64,000 nucleotides of DNA from Aliidiomarina celeris (GTDB lineage Bacteria > Pseudomonadota > Gammaproteobacteria > Enterobacterales > Alteromonadaceae). This document shows, piece after piece, positions 39,883 to 48,684 of the stretch. The translations under genes were made by a program, and so were the position numbers. The notes beneath the pieces were generated by a model. It was given only the letters and a program-made list of their open reading frames with translations, was not told the origin of the DNA and ran no database searches. Where the stretch lies: positions 682,001 to 746,000 of the forward strand of contig NZ_QMIL01000001.1 of the NCBI RefSeq assembly GCF_003316875.1, written 5' to 3'. Position 1 is the stretch's first letter; each line of letters begins with the position of its first letter.

Positions 39883-40712
39883 TGGCGAGTGAACGTTATC
39901 AACAGATGTTTAGTCGTTTGCAAGCTCGCAATGAAGGCGCTTTTGTGCCCTTTGTGACCCTTGCCGATCCAAATATAGAATTATCCGAGCGTATTATTGA
40001 ATGCTTGCTCAGCAATGGAGCCGACGCCCTCGAGCTCGGTTTGCCCTTTTCCGATCCCGTCGCCGACGGACCGGTTATTCAAGCAGCCAATATTCGCGCG
40101 TTAGCCAACGGTGCTAAAATGAGAGCCTGTTTTGAGCTCTTAGCACGGGTTCGCTCACGCCACTCAGAATTGCCCATTGGTTTGCTGGTGTATTGCAACT
40201 TGGTGCATGCTCAAGGCGTTGAGGCTTTTTATCAGCGTTGTGCTGAAGCCGGTGTCGACTCGGTATTGATTGCCGACTTACCGTTGCGGGAGCGCCAGTT
40301 TTACCAAAGTGCCGCACAAAAACATGGCGTACAGTCAGTATTTATTTGTCCACCAGACGCCTCTAGCGAACTGCGCCAGCGTGTGGCCGAGGCAAGTGAA
40401 GGCTACGTGTATTTATTAAGCCGAGCGGGCGTAACCGGCGCAGACACAGCGCTTCATTTACCCGCTACTGAGGCGATTGCCGAGCTTGCGGCAGCAAAGA
40501 GTGCACCGCCGTTACTCGGCTTTGGTATCAGCCAGCCCGATCATGTGAAGCAAGCGATTAAAAGTGGTGCCGCAGGTGCCATTAGTGGTTCAGCCGTGGT
40601 ACGCATTATTGCCGAGCACTTGGACAATCCAGAGCGGTTACTCGAACATCTGGGTGAATTTGTCGTTCGTATGAAAGCGGCTACGTTAATCGATCACGAA
40701 GCCGCCGATTAG
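39882..40712 (+). CDS. trpA: Tryptophan synthase alpha chain
   Basis: This 276-residue TIM barrel cleaves indole-3-glycerol phosphate and channels indole to TrpB. The catalytic Glu region ALELGLPFSDPVADGPVIQ and Asp region LIADLPLRE are intact, as are YLLSRAGVTGAD and GFGISQPDHV. It is the last trp gene. The next 145 bases contain an inverted repeat CGGGAGC/GCTCCCG (40736-40766) without a clear T-run, so termination is uncertain. Confidence 0.97.
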   Translation: MASERYQQMFSRLQARNEGAFVPFVTLADPNIELSERIIECLLSNGADALELGLPFSDPVADGPVIQAANIRALANGAKMRACFELLARVRSRHSELPIGLLVYCNLVHAQGVEAFYQRCAEAGVDSVLIADLPLRERQFYQSAAQKHGVQSVFICPPDASSELRQRVAEASEGYVYLLSRAGVTGADTALHLPATEAIAELAAAKSAPPLLGFGISQPDHVKQAIKSGAAGAISGSAVVRIIAEHLDNPERLLEHLGEFVVRMKAATLIDHEAAD

Positions 40713-40857
40713 TCTTGTTCTGAAATTTATATGTACGGGAGCCTTGGGTTATCTCACGCGCTCCCGATCAGGCTTGCGGCATCATCTAAAGGTTTAAGTT
40801 CTGCATAAACTTGTGTAAAACAAGGTTCGAAAGTAAACGAACAAACACGGAGTTGGT

Positions 40858-41523
40858 GTGAGTACCATTATAGTGGCCGATGATCATCCCCTTTACCGCG
40901 ACGCGGTAAAGGATGTCATCGAAGGATACATAGAGCACGATCGTTTGCTACAGGCGGGCAGCCTCGAGCAAGTTTTTCAACAACTGAGTGTACATCCGGA
41001 CACAGACCTGGTGTTACTCGACCTCAATATGCCGGGCATGAACGGTCTCGCCGGTTTGAGCGCCCTGCGTACACGTTATCCGGCGACGGCTGTGGCCATG
41101 ATGTCGGCCCACGACGAGAAAGCAACAGTGCTCGATGCCATACAGCGGGGTGCCGCGGGTTATATTTCCAAGTCACTGGAACGCAAAGCGCTTGCGCATG
41201 CATTACAGCAGCTACTTAAGGGTGAAATGTATTTACCGGCGGCAAGCTTTACTCACTCAGCTGCGACAACGACAAGCCCGGCCAGTGAAAGCACTCAACG
41301 CGAACTACAACGCGCCCAACAATGTCTTACCGAACGCCAGTATGAGGTTTTTTTAATGCTCGCTGAAGGCGCAAGCAATAAGGCGATAGCGGAGCGCTTA
41401 CATGTTGCAGAAACCACTGTAAAAACCCATGTATCAGCTATTCTGGAAAAGCTAGCGTTGGAAAACCGTATGCAAGCCGGTTTACTCGCGAGTCGGTTAC
41501 TTGCCCAAATCCGTACCGAGTAA
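40858..41523 (+). CDS. LuxR-family (NarL-type) response regulator, ErbR/ExaE-like
   Basis: This 221-residue protein starts at GTG with CGGAG upstream. The receiver domain (about 1-120) has ADDHPLYRDAV, the phosphoacceptor Asp in VLLDLNMPGMNGL and the Lys in YISKS. A linker leads to a LuxR helix-turn-helix (about 150-215: LTERQYEVFLMLAEGASNKAIAERL, residues before and after, with VAETTVKTHVSAIL). It resembles ErbR/AgmR, which governs pyrroloquinoline-quinone-dependent alcohol oxidation in Pseudomonas. It converges with the adjacent hybrid kinase, overlapping 27 bases. Confidence 0.86.
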   Translation: MSTIIVADDHPLYRDAVKDVIEGYIEHDRLLQAGSLEQVFQQLSVHPDTDLVLLDLNMPGMNGLAGLSALRTRYPATAVAMMSAHDEKATVLDAIQRGAAGYISKSLERKALAHALQQLLKGEMYLPAASFTHSAATTTSPASESTQRELQRAQQCLTERQYEVFLMLAEGASNKAIAERLHVAETTVKTHVSAILEKLALENRMQAGLLASRLLAQIRTE

Positions 41524-43308
41524 CTGTTGTAACTGCGCACGTAGCTTTATGGGGCGCACTGGTTTGTACAGAACGGCAAGCTGCTCGGTATTCAATTGCT
41601 GCTTAAGCTCAGCACTGTGATTTGCAGTAATCATAAGAAACCGTGTTACCGTGTGTTGCCGCCATTTTTTAATCCAAGCCAGTCCATTGCCTTCGCTGGT
41701 AAAACTAGTGTCGAGCTCTTGTGCCTGCTTTAAGTGAAAGTCAACCAGCACCACGTCGAATCCAGCCACAGACGCAGGTGCCACGGTGAACACCTCTACC
41801 TGATACCCCCAGCTTGTAAGCAAGGTTTGCATCGCCCGACACACCACCGGGTCATTGTCGACCACAGCGATTCGCGCACCGCCAGTGCCTTGAGAAAGCT
41901 TATTTAACGACAGTGCTAACGCTGCTGCTTGCCCCTGCGGGGCATCAATAATAGGAACGCGCACCGAGAACATTGAGCCTTCAGCAGGCCGCGACACCAC
42001 CTCAATGGAATGACCAAGCAGCTGCGCTAATTTCTCAACGATCGCTAAACCTAGCCCTAAACCATTTTGCGAGGCAGCTTCTGCATTCGGCAAGCGATGA
42101 AACTCGCGGAAAATATGAGGAAGCGCCTCTGCAGAAATTCCTGCACCATTGTCGAGCACTTGTATTTCTACATAGCGCTTACCCTCGATTACGCGGCGCC
42201 TGCTGCCAAGCAAAACCTTCCCATTCGTGTTGGTATAGCGAAACGCATTGCTGAGCAAATTTCGTAATAACCGATTCAATAGCGCGGGGTCCGTTTTTAC
42301 CCACAGCTGTTGCCCGAAGCAACGAAACTGTCGTTGCTTTTGCGCCGCAATGGGCGCATGTTGTTCCGCTAGATTGGCCAACAAGTCGGCAAGCAACACG
42401 GGCTCTGGATGCGCTTGCAACACACCAGCGTCGAGTTTCGAAATATCAATCAGGGTGCGTAACAACTCTTCTACCGCATCTAAAGAACGTGCTGCGGATC
42501 CCACCAATTGTTGCATAGGTTCCGATAAGGGCTGCTCTTCCATTGCACCATGAAAGAGCCGTGCGGCATTAAGTGGTTGTAATAAGTCATGGCTTACCGC
42601 CGCCAAGAACTTTGTTTTCGATAAATTTGCCTGCTCCGCCGCCTGCTTGGCTAGCTCTAGTCGGCGTCGGCTTTGCTCTTCACTGCGCTTTAAATCAGTA
42701 ATGTCGGTGTACAGTAATACCCGACCGCCGTCGCCGGTTAAACGCTCACTCAGTTGTATCCAATGGCCATTGGTGAGCTGGTATACACGGCTCTTATTTT
42801 CGTTGTCACGTTGCCACTGCCGTACCAAGTCGTATTCTTTTGCCTGCAATTGCAAGCGGGCACGCGGCATACCAATTTCAACTTTTAAACCGAGATCCTG
42901 CCAGTATTCACGAAACCGATGATTAAACAACCGAATGCGTTGCTCTGCATCAAAGAGTACAAAGGCATCAGAAATACTTTCAATGGCATCTACTAAGCGC
43001 CGATGCGCTGTGCGTGCTGCAAGATTTGCACGCCGTAAACTCTCATTCGAGCGTCGTAACGCGTCGGAAGTATGCGACAACTGTGCGGTGCGTTCACGCA
43101 CTTGCTCCGCCAGCACCGCAGCATGCTCAAAAGCAGCATAGGGGGCAGCGGCGGCACTTGCATTGCCACCCGCGCCGCTTTCTTCAATACGCTCTATGAG
43201 TGCATGATTAATTTTCTGCAAACGCCGCAACGCCTCACGCTGCTCTGCAATGACCATGTAGGCGTCGGCTAAGTTGCTCGGCAATTTTTCTTGCTCAATG
43301 TCTTTCAT
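41497..43308 (-). CDS. NahK/ErcS'-like hybrid histidine kinase
   Basis: This 603-residue soluble kinase has an N-terminal coiled coil (about 1-105), a PAS domain (about 106-215, FVLFDAEQRIRLFNHRF), HisKA with the phospho-His in VSHDLLQPLNAARLF, HATPase (GLGLGLAIVEKLAQLLG) and a C-terminal receiver (Asp in VVLVDFHL). SHDLLQPLNAARLF is characteristic of NahK/ErcS' kinases. No membrane helix is seen, so it senses through a partner, most likely the FIST protein encoded 11 bases upstream in the same operon. Confidence 0.88.
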   Translation of the reverse strand: MKDIEQEKLPSNLADAYMVIAEQREALRRLQKINHALIERIEESGAGGNASAAAAPYAAFEHAAVLAEQVRERTAQLSHTSDALRRSNESLRRANLAARTAHRRLVDAIESISDAFVLFDAEQRIRLFNHRFREYWQDLGLKVEIGMPRARLQLQAKEYDLVRQWQRDNENKSRVYQLTNGHWIQLSERLTGDGGRVLLYTDITDLKRSEEQSRRRLELAKQAAEQANLSKTKFLAAVSHDLLQPLNAARLFHGAMEEQPLSEPMQQLVGSAARSLDAVEELLRTLIDISKLDAGVLQAHPEPVLLADLLANLAEQHAPIAAQKQRQFRCFGQQLWVKTDPALLNRLLRNLLSNAFRYTNTNGKVLLGSRRRVIEGKRYVEIQVLDNGAGISAEALPHIFREFHRLPNAEAASQNGLGLGLAIVEKLAQLLGHSIEVVSRPAEGSMFSVRVPIIDAPQGQAAALALSLNKLSQGTGGARIAVVDNDPVVCRAMQTLLTSWGYQVEVFTVAPASVAGFDVVLVDFHLKQAQELDTSFTSEGNGLAWIKKWRQHTVTRFLMITANHSAELKQQLNTEQLAVLYKPVRPIKLRAQLQQLLGTDLGK

Positions 43309-43319
43309 GAGTTGTCGCC

Positions 43320-44489
43320 TCAGCGCGAGTGAAACGCGGGTTGCGCCAGCACCACCCCGGTAAAGGTTTGATTCACATGAACACCCTGAATATGCTCGCC
43401 ATAAGTGGTAAACCCTGCCACTCGGTGTGCTTGCAATAATGTGGACGCAGTATCGAGCTGATCTAGAACTTGGCTTTCTAACCGGCGTAAAACGCAGTCA
43501 CAGGCAATCGTCATCAACGGCGTACCCAACCGCGACTCAATGTCGATTAACTTCGCTTCAAGTAACGGCAATAACGGCTCACATTGCATACGTGTTAACA
43601 CTGCGCCATTGCCCACTGCACAATAAAAGGTAAGGCTGCCGTCGTTGTTCACGCGCTGAATCGAGCGCACATAGAATTCTTGCCCCACCTTCACCGCCAA
43701 TGGGTGCAAGGCGAACAACTCCGCACTCAATTCATGTTCATCCACCCCTAACGACTTTGCATAAGCGCGGGCGGCGGGCTCCGCATTCAGCTCGAACACG
43801 GTACGGGTTTCCGCATCGGCTTCGGTCACCACCAGCTTCTCTGCAAGCGCCGACATGTGCTGGGTGGAAAAAACCTCGAACGCCAGTTGCGTTCGCACGA
43901 ATAGAATGACCGCTGCGTCGGTGTGAAAGCGGCCATTAAAAAATACATGGGTCGTTCGCAATTGGTTATCGTCGCCGGCTGAGCCGCCAAAATGGGGGAT
44001 CTTCCCCAGCGCACTTTGCAGCGCAACCAGCACCGTTTCTTCTTGGCTCGACAAGCCGTCGAGTAGTGTAATCGCAAATACATTGTCATCGCTTACCCGT
44101 TGAGGGTCCTCGCGGCTACTCCGTAATAGGCGATCGACAAGTTGCTGTCCGCGCACCAAATTAAAGTCGTGTAAATGCGAAATCCCTTCAATATGCAATT
44201 GAAAGCTAGACTGAAAGAAAATCACCGCACACAAGGTTCCATTTTCGTAGCCTTGCTCAGTAATTTCACCCGCGGTCGTGCAACCCGCCACAGGGAGCTC
44301 AGCAAAGTAATCGGCGAAACCTTGTTCAAGCTGTTGCAGATCGTATTCTGCGCTACAAAAAAACAAGACACCGCAAGGGCTATCGCTCTTGTATTCCTTC
44401 ACCAGTGCGAGTTGCTCTGCGATATCTTGTACTGCGTGATAGCCGTTCTTCTTCGACGACCGCACACTCACTAAATGGGCTTGGTTCAC
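43320..44489 (-). CDS. FIST-domain sensor protein, NosP-like
   Basis: This 389-residue protein starts at GTG with GAGG six bases upstream. It has FIST N (about 25-215: VLFFCSAEYDLQQLEQGF, VAGCTTAGEITEQGY, GLSSQEETVLVALQSALG, FGGSAGDDN) and FIST C (about 220-370: DEHELSAELFALHPLAV). FIST proteins bind small ligands, and NosP binds haem and nitric oxide and inhibits NahK. The order FIST then NahK-like kinase matches nosP-nahK in Pseudomonas. Haem binding cannot be read from sequence alone. Confidence 0.85.
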   Translation of the reverse strand: MNQAHLVSVRSSKKNGYHAVQDIAEQLALVKEYKSDSPCGVLFFCSAEYDLQQLEQGFADYFAELPVAGCTTAGEITEQGYENGTLCAVIFFQSSFQLHIEGISHLHDFNLVRGQQLVDRLLRSSREDPQRVSDDNVFAITLLDGLSSQEETVLVALQSALGKIPHFGGSAGDDNQLRTTHVFFNGRFHTDAAVILFVRTQLAFEVFSTQHMSALAEKLVVTEADAETRTVFELNAEPAARAYAKSLGVDEHELSAELFALHPLAVKVGQEFYVRSIQRVNNDGSLTFYCAVGNGAVLTRMQCEPLLPLLEAKLIDIESRLGTPLMTIACDCVLRRLESQVLDQLDTASTLLQAHRVAGFTTYGEHIQGVHVNQTFTGVVLAQPAFHSR

Positions 44490-44569
44490 ATGATACCTCG
44501 GGCGAAATGGAATGCACTCAAGGTAACCTACTCGCTCACCAATTTAAAGCACGCGGCCGCAGGCTTGGG

Positions 44570-46090
44570 TTAGAAAAAGCCCATAGGATCGGTGCTATAA
44601 CTCACCAGCATATTCTTGGTTTGCTGATAGTGGTTGAGCATCATCAGATGGTTTTCGCGCCCCACACCCGACTTTTTATAGCCACCGAAAGCAGCATGCG
44701 CCGGATAATGGTGATAACAGTTCGTCCACACCCGACCCGCTTGGATGCCACGGCCCATGCGATACGCCCGATTCATGTCACGTGTCCACAAACCCGCTCC
44801 CAAGCCGAACTCACTATCGTTGGCCAATTCCAAGGCTTCCGCTTCGTCTTTAAAGGTCGTCACCGACACCACAGGACCAAAAATTTCCTCTTGGAACACC
44901 CGCATTTTGTTGTCGCCTTTAAACAACGTAGGCTGAATGTAGTAGCCACTCGCAAAATCGCCGTCGAGTTGTTCTTTGTCACCGCCCATCAGCACTTCTG
45001 CGCCTTCTTCACGACCAATGTCAAAGTAGCTCATAATTTTCTCGAACTGCTCTTGCGACGCCTGAGCACCTACCATCACTTCTGTGTCGAGAGGGTTACC
45101 GCGTTTAATTTTTTTAGTGCGTTCAATTACTTTTTCAATGAACTTGTCATAAATGGTGTCTTGTACCAACAACCGCGACGGGCAGGTACACACTTCACCT
45201 TGGTTAAAGAAGGCCAACACCACCCCTTCAATACATTTGTCGAGGTAGTCGTCTTCGTAGTTGTAAATGTCGGCAAAGAATACGTTTGGCGACTTACCGC
45301 CAAGCTCTACCGTAGAGGGGATAATATTTTCTGCCGCGCACTTCAGAATATGCGCACCCACAGGTGTAGATCCGGTGAAGGCAATTTTTGCAATCCGTTT
45401 ACTGGTGGCTAGTGCTTCACCGGCTTCTGCCCCAAAACCGTTCACCACGTTCAGCACACCTTTGGGTAATAAGTCCTCTATCAGCTCAATAAACTTAAGG
45501 ATAGACCAAGGCGTTTGCTCTGCTGGTTTGAGTACCACGCAGTTACCTGTAGCCAATGCCGGCGCAAGTTTCCAGGCGGCCATGAGCAACGGAAAGTTCC
45601 ACGGAATAATTTGCCCCACCACACCTAGCGGCTCGTTAAAATGATACGCCACCGTATTGTGATCAATCTCACTGCTGGTACCTTCTTGTGCACGAATAAC
45701 ACCAGCGAAATAGCGGAAGTGATCAACCGCCAATGGAACGTCGGCATTCAGAGTTTCACGTACCGCTTTACCATTGTCCCAGGTTTCAGCGACAGCAATG
45801 GCTTCAAGGTTTTGTTCCAGCCGGTCGGCAATTTTAAGCAGCAAGTTAGAGCGCTCGGTTACTGACGTTTTGCCCCAAGCGTCTTTCGCAGCATGCGCAG
45901 CATCAAGTGCTTTGTTAATGTCGTCTGCGTCTGAGCGTGGAATGCGACAAAAGGCTTTGCCGGTTACCGGCGACACATTGTCAAAATAGTTGCCGTTTAC
46001 CGGCGCAACCCATTCACCATTGATAAAGTTTCCGTAAGTTTCTTTCGCGTTAATTAACGCACCCTCTTGGTTCGGTTGTGCATAAATCAT
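44570..46090 (-). CDS. exaC: NAD-dependent aldehyde dehydrogenase, ExaC/AldB type
   Basis: This 506-residue protein oxidises acetaldehyde or similar short aldehydes. The catalytic Cys lies in [14 protein letters not shown] and the general-base Glu in [13 protein letters not shown]. The NAD-binding segments [19 protein letters not shown] and [11 protein letters not shown] are clear. The protein ends in DPMGFF, as in this subgroup. It is transcribed ahead of the FIST gene with 80 bases between, suggesting the cluster handles alcohol or aldehyde oxidation. The symbol reflects family resemblance and position. Confidence 0.87.
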   Translation of the reverse strand: MIYAQPNQEGALINAKETYGNFINGEWVAPVNGNYFDNVSPVTGKAFCRIPRSDADDINKALDAAHAAKDAWGKTSVTERSNLLLKIADRLEQNLEAIAVAETWDNGKAVRETLNADVPLAVDHFRYFAGVIRAQEGTSSEIDHNTVAYHFNEPLGVVGQIIPWNFPLLMAAWKLAPALATGNCVVLKPAEQTPWSILKFIELIEDLLPKGVLNVVNGFGAEAGEALATSKRIAKIAFTGSTPVGAHILKCAAENIIPSTVELGGKSPNVFFADIYNYEDDYLDKCIEGVVLAFFNQGEVCTCPSRLLVQDTIYDKFIEKVIERTKKIKRGNPLDTEVMVGAQASQEQFEKIMSYFDIGREEGAEVLMGGDKEQLDGDFASGYYIQPTLFKGDNKMRVFQEEIFGPVVSVTTFKDEAEALELANDSEFGLGAGLWTRDMNRAYRMGRGIQAGRVWTNCYHHYPAHAAFGGYKKSGVGRENHLMMLNHYQQTKNMLVSYSTDPMGFF

Positions 46091-46182
46091 TTGTACATGC
46101 CTCTGTTAAGCTGAAAATGAACTACAAATTCAGCCTAATCAATCCACTTCGGCGAGGCTATTGTGCGAAAGAATGATTTTAC

Positions 46183-46202
46183 TCTCCTCCCAAAGGAGGA
46201 GA
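46183..46202. other. GC-rich hairpin downstream of the 83-residue gene
   Basis: TCTCCTCC-CAAA-GGAGGAGA forms an 8-bp stem directly after the stop of the 46203-46454 gene. No T-run follows on either strand, so termination is unsure. The GGAGGAG arm also mimics a strong ribosome site. Confidence 0.4.
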
Positions 46203-46454
46203 TTAAACAAAAATATTGATTACAGACGGGGGTTGCTGAATGTTAACTGTGCTTTTCAAATTATCGAAGGGGTAGCGCACGTCGGCGCGATTTAAGTCTT
46301 TGTTGGCTTTTAAATAGTCGGCCACACGGGTACGTTCGCGGGACGGCAGTTTGCGCAAATTCTCTTGCTGCTCAAGCTGCCCTTGAAAACTATTGCGCTC
46401 AGCAAACACTGCACTTGCCGTGCGCCACAATGGTCCCGTCGACACATCAATCAT
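46203..46454 (-). CDS. 83-residue hypothetical protein
   Basis: ATG at 46454 has AGAGAG upstream. The product is hydrophilic, charged in the middle (ENLRKLPSRERTRVADYLKANKDLNRADV) as seen over residues about 30-58, and ends in the hydrophobic INIFV. There is no signal peptide or membrane segment. It begins 13 bases after the AI-2E-type permease stop on the same strand, so the two are likely cotranscribed. I do not recognise a family. Confidence 0.65.
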   Translation of the reverse strand: MIDVSTGPLWRTASAVFAERNSFQGQLEQQENLRKLPSRERTRVADYLKANKDLNRADVRYPFDNLKSTVNIQQPPSVINIFV

Positions 46455-46467
46455 TCTTCACTCTCTT

Positions 46468-47532
46468 TTAGTTGTCTTTCAGCTCTTTTTCAGCGTCGCT
46501 ACCGAGCATTTCGTCGCCACCAAGCATAATAGCTATCCAGCGGGTACTGGGGTTGTCTTGTAAGGCAATTTTAACCAGCATGGTAAGTGGAACCGACAAC
46601 AGCATACCCACAGGCCCCAATAACCAGCCCCAGAATATCAAGCTCAAGAACACCACCAGGGTAGACAACCCCAGTCGTCGCCCCATTACTTTAGGCTCAA
46701 CTAAGTTGCCCATAATAACGTTAACGACCAAAAACAATAAAGCTACAGCGCCAGCCATTGCTGGGTGAAACTGAACCAGTGCCAATAACACCGCAGGAAT
46801 AGCAGCAATAATGGAACCAATATTAGGAATATAGTTGAGTAAAAAGGCCAGTACGCCCCACAACACGAAGTGATCAATACCCAATACCCACAAGCCAAAA
46901 CCAATCGACAGCCCGGTAACAAGGCTTATTACGGTTTTAAGCGCTAGATACTTGTTAATCGAATAGAGCAAGGCGCGTAAAGACTCTAAATTCTTCTCTG
47001 CACCGTCGAAAGCAAGCGCCAACTTTCTTGGCATTTGTGCCGCCTCACCCAAAATAAACACCACGATCAAAATCACCAAAAACACGTTGGTCATCATACC
47101 GCCAAGGCCCGACAGCATGTTCATCATCAGGCTCATAATGCGGCTTGGATCGAGTTGGTTTTGCAGCACCTCTTCATTCACGTCTATATTCACATGCGCC
47201 AAGGTTGCCACAATCCAATCGAATTGGTGTGTAAGCCCCTCACGATAGGTTGGAAAACTTGCCGTAAACTCACTCACCGACTGCACGATAAGCATAGTGA
47301 GCGCAAAACCAAACACCGAAATAATCAGGAACACCGTGGTAATCGCCAGCCAGGTGGGTAATTTGCGTGAACTGAACCAAAACAGCACGGGCTGCATAAT
47401 AATAGAAATAAATACAGCAAGCAGGAGCGGAACAATAATGATACTGGCAGCTTTAACCCCAGCTAACACAATAATGACCGCAGCAGCGACTAGAAATACG
47501 CGACTCGCAGAGCTTAAAGACGAGCTATCCAC
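46468..47532 (-). CDS. AI-2E/PerM-family membrane transporter
   Basis: This 354-residue protein has about eight membrane segments arranged as in the PerM/AI-2E exporter family (former UPF0118), with ALFLLNYIPNIGSIIAAIP-type LLNYIPNIGSIIAAIPAVLL and GNLVEPKVMGRRLGLSTLVV. Members export autoinducer-2 or exchange sodium for protons. The substrate here cannot be told. An acidic cytosolic tail (GSDAEKELKDN) ends the protein. An 83-residue gene follows 13 bases after. Confidence 0.88.
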   Translation of the reverse strand: MDSSSLSSASRVFLVAAAVIIVLAGVKAASIIIVPLLLAVFISIIMQPVLFWFSSRKLPTWLAITTVFLIISVFGFALTMLIVQSVSEFTASFPTYREGLTHQFDWIVATLAHVNIDVNEEVLQNQLDPSRIMSLMMNMLSGLGGMMTNVFLVILIVVFILGEAAQMPRKLALAFDGAEKNLESLRALLYSINKYLALKTVISLVTGLSIGFGLWVLGIDHFVLWGVLAFLLNYIPNIGSIIAAIPAVLLALVQFHPAMAGAVALLFLVVNVIMGNLVEPKVMGRRLGLSTLVVFLSLIFWGWLLGPVGMLLSVPLTMLVKIALQDNPSTRWIAIMLGGDEMLGSDAEKELKDN

Positions 47533-47676
47533 CGGTTTATCTCCTGAATATGTTTAATCACGCAAGATACGTGATCTTGGAAATAACAGCAACTTGCACC
47601 GCATGCTGTTAACTTTTACAGTGACACTTTTAGTAGCGATACATAAGCAACGACTGAGCGCCTAGGAGCGCAGGCT

Positions 47677-48579
47677 ATGAATATTCTAATTACCGGTGGT
47701 ACTGGCCTTATCGGCTCCGCATTTATCCATGCTTTTCACGAGCAGCATAAATTTACCGTGCTCACTCGCCGTCCTGAGCATGCTCGCAGTGCTTTGGGTA
47801 GCCATATTTCTGCAATTCATAGCTTGTCTACGCTAGCGAATTTAAACGCCTTCGACGCCGTTATTAATCTTGCGGGTGAAGGTATAGCCGACAAACGCTG
47901 GAACGCAAAGCGAAAACGCCGCCTCGAGCGCAGCCGCTGGCAAATTACCGACGAGCTGGTCGCCTTGTTTGAGAAGTCCTCGCGCAAGCCTGCGGTGTTT
48001 ATTTCCGGCTCAGCGGTGGGTTATTACGGTCGACAGTCAGAAAAGCCCGTAACCGAACGCGACTATATCGCGCACGACGAATATAGCCACCAATTGTGTA
48101 AAGTATGGGAAGACAAAGCCCGCGCTGCAGAGCCGCATACTCGCGTTTGTATTTTACGAACGGGAGTTGTACTGGCTGCCGAGGGTGGCGCACTGAAACG
48201 TATGGTACCGCCCTTCCGGTTTGGTCTTGGTGGCCCCATTGGTAGCGGCACGCAAATGATGTCTTGGATTCACCTCAACGATATGATCCACATTCTCGAC
48301 TTCCTCTTACACCACAAAGATTGTTCAGGTGTTTACAACGCTACGGCACCAAACCCTGTGAGCAACGCATTGTTCAGCCAAACAATTGCCAAGGTGTTGC
48401 ACCGACCCTGTGTGTTCCGTGTTCCCGGTATTATTATGAAATTAGCCTTTGGCGAAATGGCGGACTTGCTGTTGACGGGCCAAGCCGCACTCCCTGAGCG
48501 CTTGCAACAAGCTGGCTATTCGTTTCACTATCCCGAGCTAACAGAGGCGTTAACCCAGTGCTTAGTGACTCGGCGTTGA
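47677..48579 (+). CDS. yfcH: TIGR01777-family NAD-dependent epimerase (YfcH)
   Basis: This 300-residue short-chain-dehydrogenase-like protein has the NAD(P) loop ITGGTGLIGSAF, INLAGEGIADKRW, ISGSAVGYYG with the catalytic Tyr and GGPIGSGTQMMSWIHLNDM, plus a C-terminal DUF1731 region (RVPGIIMKLAFGEMADLLLTGQ). TAGGAG precedes the ATG. The physiological substrate is unknown, and E. coli YfcH is equally uncharacterised. The gene is monocistronic and ends in a terminator. Confidence 0.9.
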   Translation: MNILITGGTGLIGSAFIHAFHEQHKFTVLTRRPEHARSALGSHISAIHSLSTLANLNAFDAVINLAGEGIADKRWNAKRKRRLERSRWQITDELVALFEKSSRKPAVFISGSAVGYYGRQSEKPVTERDYIAHDEYSHQLCKVWEDKARAAEPHTRVCILRTGVVLAAEGGALKRMVPPFRFGLGGPIGSGTQMMSWIHLNDMIHILDFLLHHKDCSGVYNATAPNPVSNALFSQTIAKVLHRPCVFRVPGIIMKLAFGEMADLLLTGQAALPERLQQAGYSFHYPELTEALTQCLVTRR

Positions 48580-48612
48580 GTTCCTTTAGCCAGTAACAGT
48601 GAACACTGACAG

Positions 48613-48655
48613 AAAAAAATGCCGCGCTCGATGGTTAGCAAACGCGGCATTTTTT
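48613..48655 (+). terminator. Bidirectional terminator after yfcH
   Basis: AAAAATGCCGCG and CGCGGCATTTTT arms flank a 14-base loop, with T-runs both ways. It serves yfcH and the convergent Cys-rich gene. Confidence 0.85.
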
Positions 48656-48684
48656 ATATTCTGCGTATCTATTGCTCGCTGCAC

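Noticed and set aside
40736-40766. CGGGAGC/GCTCCCG inverted repeat as a trp operon terminator.
   Set aside because: The loop is 17 bases and no T-run follows, so I did not list it as a terminator.
44405-45412. A 335-codon open frame on the plus strand.
   Set aside because: It is antisense to the well-supported aldehyde dehydrogenase, rich in His/Arg/Phe, shows no known motif and overlaps the FIST gene start region.
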